Shown here piece after piece: positions 13,849-22,961 of a stretch of 42,595 nt of DNA. The notes beneath the pieces were generated by a model. That model searched no databases. It was given only the letters and a program-made list of their open reading frames with translations, and was not told the DNA's origin. The stretch lies in the NCBI GenBank assembly GCA_004557505.1, contig SFGZ01000013.1:1-42595 (forward strand), read 5' to 3'. The translations under genes were made by a program, and so were the position numbers. The DNA is from Coriobacteriaceae bacterium. GTDB lineage: Bacteria > Actinomycetota > Coriobacteriia > Coriobacteriales > Atopobiaceae. Position 1 is the stretch's first letter; each line of letters starts with the position of its first letter.

Positions 13849-16800
13849 CGTCGGAACTGCCCAGATGACCATCACGCCGAAGTTCGACAACCTCTCGGCA
13901 TCGGTCAACAAGGCGCTGTCTGGCGTCAACGTGAGCTCCGGCTCGGCCAAGCTCGGCTCCAGCGTCTCGGACGGCGTGTCGCGCGGGCTCGCGAAGTCCG
14001 GCGCGCTCGTCGGCGCGTTCTCCACGATCACGTCAAAGGCAATGGATGCAATCAGCTCTCACGTCGGCTCCGCCGTCTCGCGCCTCGACACGCTCAAGAA
14101 CTACCCGACCGTCATGAGCAACCTCGGCGTCAGCTCGGACGAGGCCAGCACGTCCATCAAGACGATGAGCGACCGGCTCTCCAACCTGCCTACCGCGCTC
14201 AACGACATGGCGTCGACCGTGCAGGGCCTGTACACCTCGGCGCGCAACTACGGCATGTCGCTGACTGACATCACGAACGCCGGGCTCGGTCTCAACGACA
14301 TGCTGCTCGCCGGTGGCCAGTCGCAGGGCATCGTGAACGCCGCCATGGAGCAGTTCCGGCAGATGGTCTCCAAGGGCAAGCCGGACATGCAGGACTGGAA
14401 GTCGCTCGTCAGCGCGGCACCGGCACAGCTCGACCAGCTCGCGAAGGCCATGCTCGGACCCACCGCCAACGCCACGCAGCTCTACTACGCGCTCGGCGGA
14501 GGCAACGAAAAGGACGCCGAGAAGCAGGGGTTCGACTACGCCACCATCTCGATGGACCAGCTGCTCAACGCCATATCGAGGCTCGACACCGAGGGCGGCG
14601 AGGGCATCGCCTCGTTCAAGGAGCAGGCGGAGACGGCGCAGGGCGGCGTGCAGACCGCCATGGACAACATGTCCAACGCCGTCACCAAGGGCGTCGAGAA
14701 GATAATGGACGAGGTGGGCCGCGAGAACATCGTCGGCGTCATCAACGAAGTCAAGGGCGGCATCAACACCGCGTTCGGCGACCTCTCGGACGTGCTCTCA
14801 AGAAACAGGGGCACGCTATCGTCGGATGTCGAGACGGTACTCGGCATCGTCAAGGGCGGGTTCTCGCAGGTCCGCGACTTCCTCGTATCGAACGGGGACG
14901 AGATGGTCTCCATCATCGACGGCGTGGTTGGAATCGCCGAGAAGGTTGCGCCGGTCGTGTCGGACATCGCCGGGGCAATAGGCCCGCTGGTCCCCGCAAT
15001 CGTGGGGGTCAAGGTGGCGCTGAAGGGGATGGACGTTGCCAAGTCGGCGTTCTCGCCCCTCGTGTCGGGAGCGAAGCTCGCCGGGGGTGTGGCAAGCATC
15101 GCAAGCGGGAAGCTGCTCGACCTCGCCACAAAGGCATCCGGCCCGCTCAGCGAGGGGATGCTCGGGGCGGCTGGCGTCGCCGAGAAGTTCGCAGGCGTCA
15201 TGACCGGCCCGTGGGGCATCGCGATAGCGGCCTCCGTCGCGGGGATCGCGCTCCTCGTCGGGAAGACGATGGAGGACCAGCAGAAGCAGGACGCGCTGAA
15301 CGAGTCCGTGCAGACGTTCTCGGACGCCATGAGCAAGGCCACGGACACGCAGGACTTCTCCGGTGCCCTCGGCACCATCGGCGAGAGGGCGCACGACGCG
15401 ACCGTGAACCTTGACGAGTTCAACCAGAAGATGGACAACCACGCCAGGGTAATCGAGGACAACAACTCGAAGGCCGAGGAGCAGATAGCGACGCTCACCA
15501 CCGTCCAGCAGGTCATCGACGGCGCGATCGGCAAGACGGACCTTGACTCTGCGGCCAAGGGACGCCTTGAGTGGGCGCTCAAGACGCTCAACGACCAGAC
15601 AGGGCTGAACATCACGCAGGAGGACGTGCTGGCGGGCAAGTACGCCGACCAGGATGGAGTGGTGCAGGGCCTCAAACAGTCCGTTGACGACCTCACCAAC
15701 TCCCGCATCGCGCAGGCCAAGGCCGACGCGCTTCAATCGAACCTCACGGAGGCGTACGGCGCCCAAGCTGACGCCGCGCAGGCGATGGCGACCGCGCAGA
15801 ACGCAGTCAACGACGTGATGGACGACGCCCGCTCGAAGGCGGAGCAGACCGCCGACTCGTTGGGGCTCACCAACAAGGTGCGCGAGGACTACATAGAGGG
15901 CTCCGTGAAGGACACCGTGGCACGCTCGGACGCAAACAAGCAGCTTGAGGCCGCCACCACCGACTACGACAACGCGACGGCGGCCATTCAGGCCACGTCT
16001 GACGCGCTCGGGCAGAACACGGAGGCGGCGCAGGAGGGCGCGGACGCATACACCCAGCTTGTGGCGTCGATGCCGTTGCTCAGTGCGAACCTTGAGGCCG
16101 CGCACGTCAACGCCGACGATTTCGCCGGCTCGCTGCGCGCGCTTGGGGCAGACACGGATGACCTGTCGTGGCTCACGAACGATGGGCTGAACCAGCTCGC
16201 CAACGACTACGACGGCACAACGGCGTCAATCGTGGCCGACCTTGATTCATGGAACGTCGGCATGGATGCTGCGGCGAAGTCTGCCGCAGAGATGTCATCC
16301 GTCGTGGCCGACCAACTTGGGGTGAGCGCGTCCGACCTCTCGCAGGCGTTGGAGCAGTCCGGCATCTCGATGGACTCATTCTCGCAGGCGATGCAGGGCG
16401 CGGGACTCTCGGCAGAGGACATGTCGAACATCTCGCAGGAGCAGTTCTCGGCGATGCTCTCGAACTGCGGCGGGAACCTCGACGCGCTCATCATGGAGAT
16501 TCAGAACTACAACGACCAGGACATACTGGACAAAGAGGGCAATGTCGACGTGGACACCCAGCGCCTCGTGGACGCGCAGGGGGAGGTGTACACGTGGAAC
16601 GGCACGACCCTGGTCGACCAGAACGGCCAGGCAGTCGTGGATGACGTGTCGCTCACGGACGCCCAGGGCAACCTCTGGACGTGGAACGGCAGCTCCCTCG
16701 TCCAGCAGGACGGCACTGCAGAGGTGGACGATCTCTCGCTCACTGACGCCCAAGGCAACCTTTACACGTGGAATGGCTCGTCTCTCAATGACAAAGACGG

Positions 16801-17257
16801 CAATGTTCTGGTGACCGGCAACCTTCCGGACGCGCTCGGATGGATTGCCCAGTGGAACTCGTCCCACCTCAACCCACTCAGTGGTGTGGTGAACATCTTC
16901 CAGAACATCTTCAGCGGTGGCGGCGACGGCAACGCGCGCGGCGGAATCGTCAGGGCACGCGGGCACGCCACGGGCGCGGTGTTCACAAAGCCGACGTGGA
17001 TTAGCTCGACGGACTACATCGGCGAGGACGGCCCGGAGTACTACGACGGAACCAACATCGTCCCGCTGACATCGAAGCACGGCCAACCGTTCGCAAACCT
17101 CATTGCCGATGAGGTCGTGCGGAAGTGGGGCGGCCCCAACGGCGGGGCGACGTACAACACATACATCGACGGCACTCGGATAAACGATGACGCCGCCATC
17201 CAGGGCGCGTTCATGGCGTTCATGGGCGAGCTCGTGAGAATCAGCGACATGGGGTGA
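13841..17257 (+). CDS. Tape measure protein
   Basis: A 1138-aa protein, by far the largest in the prophage, from ATG 13841, overlapping the chaperone end. Tape measure character: long Ala/Ser-rich helices, N-terminal core with LDTLKNYPTVMSNLGVSSDEA, MSDRLSNLPTALNDMAS and QGIVNAAMEQFRQMVSKGK, hydrophobic segments such as GPWGIAIAASVAGIALLVG (around residue 457), and long helical stretches to about residue 890. Residues 909-995 hold three 29-aa repeats, then a Gly-rich region and a short C-terminal domain with GGATYNTYIDGTRINDD. It sets tail length (one residue is roughly 0.15 nm, so a tail near 170 nm) and passes into the host at infection. No peptidase domain is seen. Confidence 0.93.
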   Translation: MANVGTAQMTITPKFDNLSASVNKALSGVNVSSGSAKLGSSVSDGVSRGLAKSGALVGAFSTITSKAMDAISSHVGSAVSRLDTLKNYPTVMSNLGVSSDEASTSIKTMSDRLSNLPTALNDMASTVQGLYTSARNYGMSLTDITNAGLGLNDMLLAGGQSQGIVNAAMEQFRQMVSKGKPDMQDWKSLVSAAPAQLDQLAKAMLGPTANATQLYYALGGGNEKDAEKQGFDYATISMDQLLNAISRLDTEGGEGIASFKEQAETAQGGVQTAMDNMSNAVTKGVEKIMDEVGRENIVGVINEVKGGINTAFGDLSDVLSRNRGTLSSDVETVLGIVKGGFSQVRDFLVSNGDEMVSIIDGVVGIAEKVAPVVSDIAGAIGPLVPAIVGVKVALKGMDVAKSAFSPLVSGAKLAGGVASIASGKLLDLATKASGPLSEGMLGAAGVAEKFAGVMTGPWGIAIAASVAGIALLVGKTMEDQQKQDALNESVQTFSDAMSKATDTQDFSGALGTIGERAHDATVNLDEFNQKMDNHARVIEDNNSKAEEQIATLTTVQQVIDGAIGKTDLDSAAKGRLEWALKTLNDQTGLNITQEDVLAGKYADQDGVVQGLKQSVDDLTNSRIAQAKADALQSNLTEAYGAQADAAQAMATAQNAVNDVMDDARSKAEQTADSLGLTNKVREDYIEGSVKDTVARSDANKQLEAATTDYDNATAAIQATSDALGQNTEAAQEGADAYTQLVASMPLLSANLEAAHVNADDFAGSLRALGADTDDLSWLTNDGLNQLANDYDGTTASIVADLDSWNVGMDAAAKSAAEMSSVVADQLGVSASDLSQALEQSGISMDSFSQAMQGAGLSAEDMSNISQEQFSAMLSNCGGNLDALIMEIQNYNDQDILDKEGNVDVDTQRLVDAQGEVYTWNGTTLVDQNGQAVVDDVSLTDAQGNLWTWNGSSLVQQDGTAEVDDLSLTDAQGNLYTWNGSSLNDKDGNVLVTGNLPDALGWIAQWNSSHLNPLSGVVNIFQNIFSGGGDGNARGGIVRARGHATGAVFTKPTWISSTDYIGEDGPEYYDGTNIVPLTSKHGQPFANLIADEVVRKWGGPNGGATYNTYIDGTRINDDAAIQGAFMAFMGELVRISDMG
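16565..16825 (+). repeat. Three in-frame 87-bp (29-aa) repeats in the tape measure gene
   Basis: Units start at 16565, 16652 and 16739. Each encodes L-x-D-A-Q-G-x-x-x-T-W-N-G-(T/S)-(T/S)-L followed by a short Gln/Asp/Gly segment and VDD(V/L)S. The second and third are nearly identical through LTDAQGNL. The pattern suggests small beta-hairpin units rather than the helical body of the tape measure. Confidence 0.88.
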
Positions 17258-17259
17258 GC

Positions 17260-19971
17260 ATGGACTATTCCGGCACTTACTACCTCGTGAACGGCTACCG
17301 CTCGGACACCGGCAAGTGGGCCATGCCATCGACGCCGGTGTACAGGCTCTACAACCAGACCGTCGCGACGCCGTACCATTACCTCACGACGGACCACGGC
17401 GAGTACGTGCGGCTCGGTGGCACGTGGACTAAGGAGGGCGTGGCGTTCTGGACCAGCGCGTCCGCGTCCACGCCCGTCTACAGGCTCTACAACCGCTGGA
17501 CGTACATGCACATGTACACCACGGACAAGGGCGAGTACGACAACCTCGTTGCGGCGGGCTGGACGGGCGAGGGCATCGCCTTCAAGGCCGACTCCAGCGG
17601 CGATTGGCCCGTCTACAGGCTCTGCAACAAGTGGAGCGGCGAGCACCTGTTCACCGCGTCGACATCCGAGCGCGACCGGTGCGTGTCGGCGGGGTGGACG
17701 GACGAGGGAACCGCCTTCTGGTGCTACGGCCTGCCCACGCTCGACGTGTGCGTGGATATGTGGCAGGGCGACCCCTACGCGAGGACGGGGCTCTTCGGAT
17801 ACCGCGACTCGCAGCTCTTCAGGCTGTCGGCGAGCGGGACCGGGTACGCGCTCGCGTCGGCGTACTCGAACCTCTGCATCGGCGCGTCTGGGTCAAGCGT
17901 GCGCGAGCTTCCCGGCGCGGCAACCGACGACTCGCGATGGACGGTGACCGAGCTTTCCACCGCCACCGTGGACGGCCAGTCGGCAAAGGTAGTGCGCCTG
18001 ACAAACGTTGCCACGGGGAAGGCCCTCGCCCTCGCCGGAGACGCCGTGGGCGCGTCAGCGAGCGTGGAGCCGGTCGGTACGTCGCTCGACCAGCAGTGGG
18101 CGCTCGTCCCGTGGAGGCTCTTCCAGTCGGGCGGGCTGTACGAGCTGCGGCTCATGGCGAACACGAACCTTGCGCTCGACGTGAACCAGGCGCGCCCCGT
18201 GGACGGCACCAACGTGATGGTCCACCCGGCCAACGGCGGAAACAACCAGAAGTTCTACATGCACGACAGCGGCAACGGATGGTCGCTGCGCGACATCAGC
18301 TCCGGCAAGATGGTGGACATCGCGAACGGCTCCGTCTCCGCCGGGACGAACGTCCAGATATACTCCGACGACTCCTCGCGCGCTCAGCGCTGGCGCGTCA
18401 CGCAGCACGGCACCACGCGCGTGGGCGGCACCGAGTGCGCCGTGGTCACGCTTGGCGCGGCCAACGGCACGGCGTGCCTCATGGCGTCGGAGGCGAACGC
18501 CTCCGATGCCAACGTGTCGCTCTCGGACGGGACTGCAACGACGCACAGCAGCTGGGCGCTCGTGCCCACATGGGCGACGGATGCTCATGTGCCGGTGCCG
18601 TCCGAGCCGTACCTGTCCAGCGCGCCCGGCAGGCACGAGGGAGGCGACCGCGTCTACCAGAACAGGCTGTACCCGTCGTGGACATGCACGGACGCGTGGA
18701 TGGTGGGCAAGAACTCCTACCAGCTGCAGTGGTGCGTGCGGTACATGCCGCTGTGGTCGAACGAGTGGGGCTCGTGGGGGGCTACGCATACCGAGGCCTC
18801 CGGATTCGCCAGCAGCGGGAACCTCACGTGGTACGCGCCGGGCATCGACACGTCATACGACACGACGCGCTACAAGGGGTGCCAGGTGTGGGTGCGCGTC
18901 CGGGTGCAGGGCGCAGGCAGCGCCGAGCGCGTCGTGGGCAACTGGGCGTCTGCGACGCACGGGAACTACGTCGTGCCAGTGCTTGCGCTCAAGGCGGAGG
19001 CCGGGTGGTCGTTCGACGGGCTGCACATCGGCTATGACTCCTCGTACTCCGGCGGCGTGACCTACGTATACGTGACGGGCATCCGCGACGAGTTCGGAAG
19101 AAGCCTGTTCTCCGGGGTTGTGTCCGGAGACTCCGGTTGGTATGACGCGGACGGCTCCATAGTCGTGCCGTGGTCGCAGATTGCGGGCTACAACCAGCTG
19201 CAGGGCCACACGCTCACGGTAGAGTACCAGGTCGGCAACGACATGTGCTCGCGCTGGACGTGGCGCACGTGGTCAGGAACCGTCAAGGTGAGCGCGAACA
19301 CCGGCACTGTAGACATAGGCTCCGTCACGGTCAAGGTCGGCACTGGGCGCACGCTAGTCGTGACGGCGAGGAACCTCGGCAAGGTGCTCTGCTACGTCAC
19401 GACCGGATACGGCGATTACGTAGAGTGCTTCGGCCCCACGGACAACGGCGACGGCACGGTGAGCTTCATCGCCGAGCCGCCCTTCTGCTCCGATGGCGTC
19501 GAGGTCAACTGGATGACGCAAAGCGCGGACGGCGACTTGTGGGCGGTGCGCTCTGCCAAGGTCACCGACCAGTCGTTTGTGCCGTGCCATGCCTTCGACT
19601 GGAGTGGCACAGACGGTAGCCGCCGCCACGTCCTGCTTGAGGTGCGCAAGGGCGACGCCCTTTCCGAGTCTCACAAGCTGGACCCGGACATGGAGGACGT
19701 GGCGCTTCAGGGAAGGACTGAACACGCGGTCACATATGCAGGGTCGCGTAAGCACTCGATGACCGTCGAGGGCGCGTTCGTTGAGGAGGACACGGAGACC
19801 CCAAGCGGCGTGCCAGCCGTCTTCGCGCTGGAGGAACTGCAGAAGGTGGGCCACGTACGCTACCGCGCGCCGTCCGGCATGGTCTATGACGTGGCGATAA
19901 CCTCCGTGTCCTACGAGGTAGACCACATGTGTACGACCGCCAGCGTGACGATGACAGAGGAGAGCGTGTGA
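17260..19971 (+). CDS. Tail-tip/adhesin protein with DUF5648 repeats and ricin-B-like region
   Basis: A 903-aa protein from ATG 17260, six bases after GGGG (a GTG at 17254 is alternative). Residues 26-64, 72-109 and 117-154 are three DUF5648-type repeats: PVYRLYN, then an aromatic and TT, then GW(T)xEGxAF. Residues about 160-440 resemble ricin-B lectin repeats: QLFRLSASG, TNLALDVNQARPVDGTNV, NNQKFYMHDSG and AQRWRV carry the Q-x-W/F pattern of beta-trefoil lectins. Residues 470-780 look like Ig/fibronectin-type beta domains. The last ~110 residues resemble the tail-hub anchoring end. It probably binds cell-wall carbohydrate. Both module types are usual in secreted actinobacterial wall proteins, suggesting capture from a host gene. 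Confidence 0.8.
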   Translation: MDYSGTYYLVNGYRSDTGKWAMPSTPVYRLYNQTVATPYHYLTTDHGEYVRLGGTWTKEGVAFWTSASASTPVYRLYNRWTYMHMYTTDKGEYDNLVAAGWTGEGIAFKADSSGDWPVYRLCNKWSGEHLFTASTSERDRCVSAGWTDEGTAFWCYGLPTLDVCVDMWQGDPYARTGLFGYRDSQLFRLSASGTGYALASAYSNLCIGASGSSVRELPGAATDDSRWTVTELSTATVDGQSAKVVRLTNVATGKALALAGDAVGASASVEPVGTSLDQQWALVPWRLFQSGGLYELRLMANTNLALDVNQARPVDGTNVMVHPANGGNNQKFYMHDSGNGWSLRDISSGKMVDIANGSVSAGTNVQIYSDDSSRAQRWRVTQHGTTRVGGTECAVVTLGAANGTACLMASEANASDANVSLSDGTATTHSSWALVPTWATDAHVPVPSEPYLSSAPGRHEGGDRVYQNRLYPSWTCTDAWMVGKNSYQLQWCVRYMPLWSNEWGSWGATHTEASGFASSGNLTWYAPGIDTSYDTTRYKGCQVWVRVRVQGAGSAERVVGNWASATHGNYVVPVLALKAEAGWSFDGLHIGYDSSYSGGVTYVYVTGIRDEFGRSLFSGVVSGDSGWYDADGSIVVPWSQIAGYNQLQGHTLTVEYQVGNDMCSRWTWRTWSGTVKVSANTGTVDIGSVTVKVGTGRTLVVTARNLGKVLCYVTTGYGDYVECFGPTDNGDGTVSFIAEPPFCSDGVEVNWMTQSADGDLWAVRSAKVTDQSFVPCHAFDWSGTDGSRRHVLLEVRKGDALSESHKLDPDMEDVALQGRTEHAVTYAGSRKHSMTVEGAFVEEDTETPSGVPAVFALEELQKVGHVRYRAPSGMVYDVAITSVSYEVDHMCTTASVTMTEESV

Positions 19972-19972
19972 C

Positions 19973-21193
19973 ATGAACCTCCTGACGGCGAGCGGGCATG
20001 ACTGGCGCGACCAGCGACATACCGGCAGAATCATCGTTGAGATGGTGAGCCCCACGGCGCTTGACGGCACCATTGGAACGCTCGGCGGCGTCGCGCTCTC
20101 CGGCTGCTCTGTGGATGCCAACTACTTCTCGAAGAGCCGTACGTCGGCGAAGGTGAGCTATGTCGGCGGGGGATGGCAGCGCAACTCCGCCGTGCGCATC
20201 CACTACCTTGTGGATGAGTGGGGATACTCCACGGTCATTGGGACGTACCTGGTAACGTCGGATGACGGCTCGTGGAGCGACGGGGAGTGGCACGGAGAGC
20301 TCACGTGCCAGTCGATGCTTTGGGCATTGACGCAGAAGAAGCTCGCCGCGCCGCTCGTTGTGCGCAAGGGCCAGACCGCGAAATCGGCCATCCAGTCGCT
20401 GCTATCGTCCGACCTGCGGAAGTGGCAGGACTACACCGGCGACGGTGGGTTCGTGCTCGCCGATGACAAGATATACGAGTCTGGCAAGACGTACATGGAC
20501 GTATGCGCCGACCTCGCCAGCGCTGCGAACATCCGGCTGGATGTGAACGCGAGCGGCGTTGTGACGCTGCGGACATGGACGCTTCCGGCCTACGCGACGC
20601 CAACGTTCGAGCTGTCATCCACCGACCCGCGCGGCGTCATGCACGACGGTGTGTCGCGCAGCTCCGACTATGCGGAGCTTCCAAGCGAGGTGGCAATCTC
20701 GTGCAAGTACTCAGTCGAGGTCGAGAAATGGGAGGGCGAGTACTACAAGTCGGACTCGAATGGCCACAAGAAGGGCGACAAGAAGTACGTAAAGTCAAAC
20801 GAGCAGCGCGAGCTGGACGGCTACGCCAAGCTATCGTCCGGGCCAAGAAGCGAGGGCGTGCGCGGCTTCGCCGTGACGGACTACCGCACGCTGAACGATG
20901 ACGAGATGCCGACCAAGACGCAGGAGGAGATTGACCGTCGCGCTGGCGTAGCGCTCACGCACCTGCCCGGCGAGACGGAGACATGGACGGTAACGACGCA
21001 GTACTTCCCCGTCTGGGAGGGTGACGTTGGCTGGCTGAGCATCCCGGCGGAGGACGGCACGGGGACGCAGCGGACGAAGGTTCTCGTGCGCTCCGTGGCC
21101 ATCGACCTCGGCACTATGCAACTGAAGCTCACGCTGCAGCGCACCGACGCCTTCAGCGAGGAAATGAACGGCATAGACGGCCCAGGCAACTAG
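19973..21193 (+). CDS. Tail hub/minor tail protein
   Basis: A 406-aa protein starting at ATG 19973, one base after the adhesin stop. Sequence character matches the siphophage tail-associated (gp37/Tal-like) family: an early beta domain with SVDANYFSKSRTSAKVSYVG, a central part with SAIQSLLSSDLRKWQDYT and KTYMDVCADLASAANIRLDV (the helix-plus-strand pattern common in baseplate hubs), an extended Lys-rich insertion near residue 260, and a C-terminal end with SVAIDLGTMQLKLTLQRTD. It should form the trimeric hub that holds the fibre. No peptidase or glycosidase motif is evident. Confidence 0.75.
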   Translation: MNLLTASGHDWRDQRHTGRIIVEMVSPTALDGTIGTLGGVALSGCSVDANYFSKSRTSAKVSYVGGGWQRNSAVRIHYLVDEWGYSTVIGTYLVTSDDGSWSDGEWHGELTCQSMLWALTQKKLAAPLVVRKGQTAKSAIQSLLSSDLRKWQDYTGDGGFVLADDKIYESGKTYMDVCADLASAANIRLDVNASGVVTLRTWTLPAYATPTFELSSTDPRGVMHDGVSRSSDYAELPSEVAISCKYSVEVEKWEGEYYKSDSNGHKKGDKKYVKSNEQRELDGYAKLSSGPRSEGVRGFAVTDYRTLNDDEMPTKTQEEIDRRAGVALTHLPGETETWTVTTQYFPVWEGDVGWLSIPAEDGTGTQRTKVLVRSVAIDLGTMQLKLTLQRTDAFSEEMNGIDGPGN

Positions 21194-21202
21194 GGAGACC
21201 GC

Positions 21203-22633
21203 ATGGATAAGTATGCAATCGCAAAGGCGCTGTTCAGCGCATCCAGCGCGCAAGAGCCGGGCACCGCCACCGTGCTATATGGAACGGCGGCGGGGGACTC
21301 GGCGGGCGGCAGGGTGAGCGTGCTGCTCAATGGCGTTACTTACGCATCAGACAATGACAGTCCCGCAGTCGACATGCCGACCACCACCGACGTGCGCGCC
21401 GGGGACGCCGTGATCGTGACCGTCTCGGACGGGCACCCCGTGGTGACCGGCGTCGTGGGGAGCGGAGACAGGACGCGGGCCGACGTGGAGGCGGCGGCGC
21501 AGTCCGCGAGCCTTGCGCATGACGAGGTGAAGAAGACGCAGGCGGACATCGACGCGTTCAAGGCGAGCGCCGACGCGACCTACTCCACCAAGACCGAGGT
21601 TGACGAGAAGACTAAGGCCGTTACCGAGAGCATCGAGGCTACGTATCTCAAGAAGGACGACGCAAGCACGGCGTACGCGACGAAGACCGAGCTTTCGAGG
21701 TCTGCTGACGGCATAAGGTCAGAGGTCTCCGAGGAGTACGTCACCAAGAACGACGCAGCCAAGACCTATGTGGGCAAGTCAACGTTCGAGCAGCTGGCCA
21801 CGTCCATAAAGTCGCTCGTGAGGGGCGAGAGCACCTACACCGACCCGGACGGCAGGTCGGCCACGAGCGGCATCTACTCGCTCGTGACGCAGGCGCGCGA
21901 CTCCGTGACGGCGCTCTTCGGCGACTACACCAAGACATCCGACCTCGCCTCGACGCAGGCGGTCAGGGACGCCAGGAAGGCGGGCACGGACGCGCAGGCG
22001 ACCGCGAACGCGGCCAAGAGCGCGGCGGGCGCCGCCCAGGGCACGGCCAGCTCTGCCAAGTCCACGGCGGACTCGCTGGCGACCCTGATACGCGCGGACT
22101 CCACCGGCATCACCGTCGGCAAGAGCGCGGACGGCAAGACGTACTCGACCGGGCGCACGCACATGGACGAGGACAGCTTCGACGTGCTGGACAATGCCGG
22201 GAACGTCATCGCGACATTCGGCGGGGCTGTAGCCTCCATGCTGATGGGGATGCTCACCATCGCTGCCGGACAGGGTGGGGGAGGGTCAATCTACCCTGCT
22301 CGCGGCAAAGTCCTTATGTTGAAGTCTGGCAAGGACGCGGAGATCTCGGGCAATCACGGCTCGTACATAGAGATCGGCGACGTCGCGACGACCATCAACT
22401 CGAAACCGGCTGGCGGAAAAGCGAACGTGCTGACCGTAAGCAACACCGGAATCTACGCACAGACGCAAGGGGGCAGCGGCCTGAAGCTCTGCGCGGTCCA
22501 CAGCCTGTACAACCCGTACAACGGCATGCACGTGTACACCGGGAAGGCAAGCGAGATCTCGAGCATGGTAGGCGCCGGGTGGACGGACGAGGGCGCTAAG
22601 TTCTACGCGTTCGTCGGACCAGGCCAGAGGTAA
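21203..22633 (+). CDS. Tail fibre protein with C-terminal DUF5648-type module
   Basis: A 476-aa protein. The N-terminal ~90 residues form a beta anchor domain (GGRVSVLLNGVTYASDND, GDAVIVTVSDGHPVVTGVV). Residues 95-310 are heptad-rich and Ala/Ser/Thr/Lys-rich, with repeated xATYxxKxD segments typical of triple-stranded fibre coiled coils. A Gly-rich region follows, and residues about 430-472 form one DUF5648-type module (HSLYNPYNGMHVYTGKASE, then GAGWTDEGAKFYAF). The same module occurs three times in the adhesin two genes upstream, so both proteins probably recognise the same class of surface ligand. Confidence 0.84.
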   Translation: MDKYAIAKALFSASSAQEPGTATVLYGTAAGDSAGGRVSVLLNGVTYASDNDSPAVDMPTTTDVRAGDAVIVTVSDGHPVVTGVVGSGDRTRADVEAAAQSASLAHDEVKKTQADIDAFKASADATYSTKTEVDEKTKAVTESIEATYLKKDDASTAYATKTELSRSADGIRSEVSEEYVTKNDAAKTYVGKSTFEQLATSIKSLVRGESTYTDPDGRSATSGIYSLVTQARDSVTALFGDYTKTSDLASTQAVRDARKAGTDAQATANAAKSAAGAAQGTASSAKSTADSLATLIRADSTGITVGKSADGKTYSTGRTHMDEDSFDVLDNAGNVIATFGGAVASMLMGMLTIAAGQGGGGSIYPARGKVLMLKSGKDAEISGNHGSYIEIGDVATTINSKPAGGKANVLTVSNTGIYAQTQGGSGLKLCAVHSLYNPYNGMHVYTGKASEISSMVGAGWTDEGAKFYAFVGPGQR

Positions 22634-22653
22634 CGACCCCTAAGGAGACGCGG

Positions 22654-22803
22654 ATGACGCCGCTGACGTTCGAGCAGCTGGTCGCGCTCGGCTCGCTGGC
22701 CCTCGCGGTCGTGACCGTCGCGCTCACCATCAAGCGCGACGGGGCCACCGACGAGGAGCGCCACGCGGCGCGCGCGGCGGAGCTAGAGGGGAGGCGTGCG
22801 TGA
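22654..22803 (+). CDS. Small single-pass membrane protein in lysis region
   Basis: A 49-aa frame with AAGGAG seven bases before ATG 22654. Residues 9-25 (VALGSLALAVVTVALTI) form one membrane helix; a charged tail with RDGATDEERHAARAAELEGRR follows. The stop at 22801-22803 overlaps the next start (TGATG). The place just before holin and amidase suggests a lysis accessory or second small holin. The identity is not provable at this size, but start site, spacing and composition support it. Confidence 0.65.
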   Translation: MTPLTFEQLVALGSLALAVVTVALTIKRDGATDEERHAARAAELEGRRA

Positions 22804-22925
22804 TGGCGGAGATGTACGCGCGGCGAGTCCTTCGCGGCGACATGGAAATCGGTGACGTGCCGGCCCCGTAGCGGGAGGCCGCGAGGGCGATTGTCGAGCG
22901 GGAGACGGGTGCCCTGCATGGATAG
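22803..22925 (+). pseudogene. XkdX-like small phage gene split by an in-frame TAG
   Basis: ATG 22803 overlaps the previous stop. It gives MAEMYARRVLRGDMEIGDVPAP, then TAG 22869-22871, then in the same frame REAARAIVERETGALHG and TAG 22923-22925. Small phage proteins between the fibre and holin genes often read Y.RRV..G..t...VP.RWREEV..., so the amber falls close to where such proteins carry a tryptophan (TGG to TAG is a single change). The two halves make sense as one 40-codon gene. I regard it as an amber mutation or readthrough site; a 22-aa product alone is unlikely to be functional. Confidence 0.5.
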
Positions 22926-22961
22926 GGCACGTCCCGGGACCACCACAGAGGAAGGGACCAA

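Noticed and set aside
16565..16825. CRISPR-like array in the tape measure gene
   Set aside because: The repeats are 87-bp, contiguous and in frame, encoding 29-aa units; there are no spacers. No CRISPR array or cas gene was seen in the window.
3825..22871. Whole-phage reassignment of TAG to a sense codon
   Set aside because: TAG is the natural stop of most phage genes here (ssb, regulator, terS, portal, scaffold, capsid), so two in-frame ambers are better explained by mutation or local readthrough.
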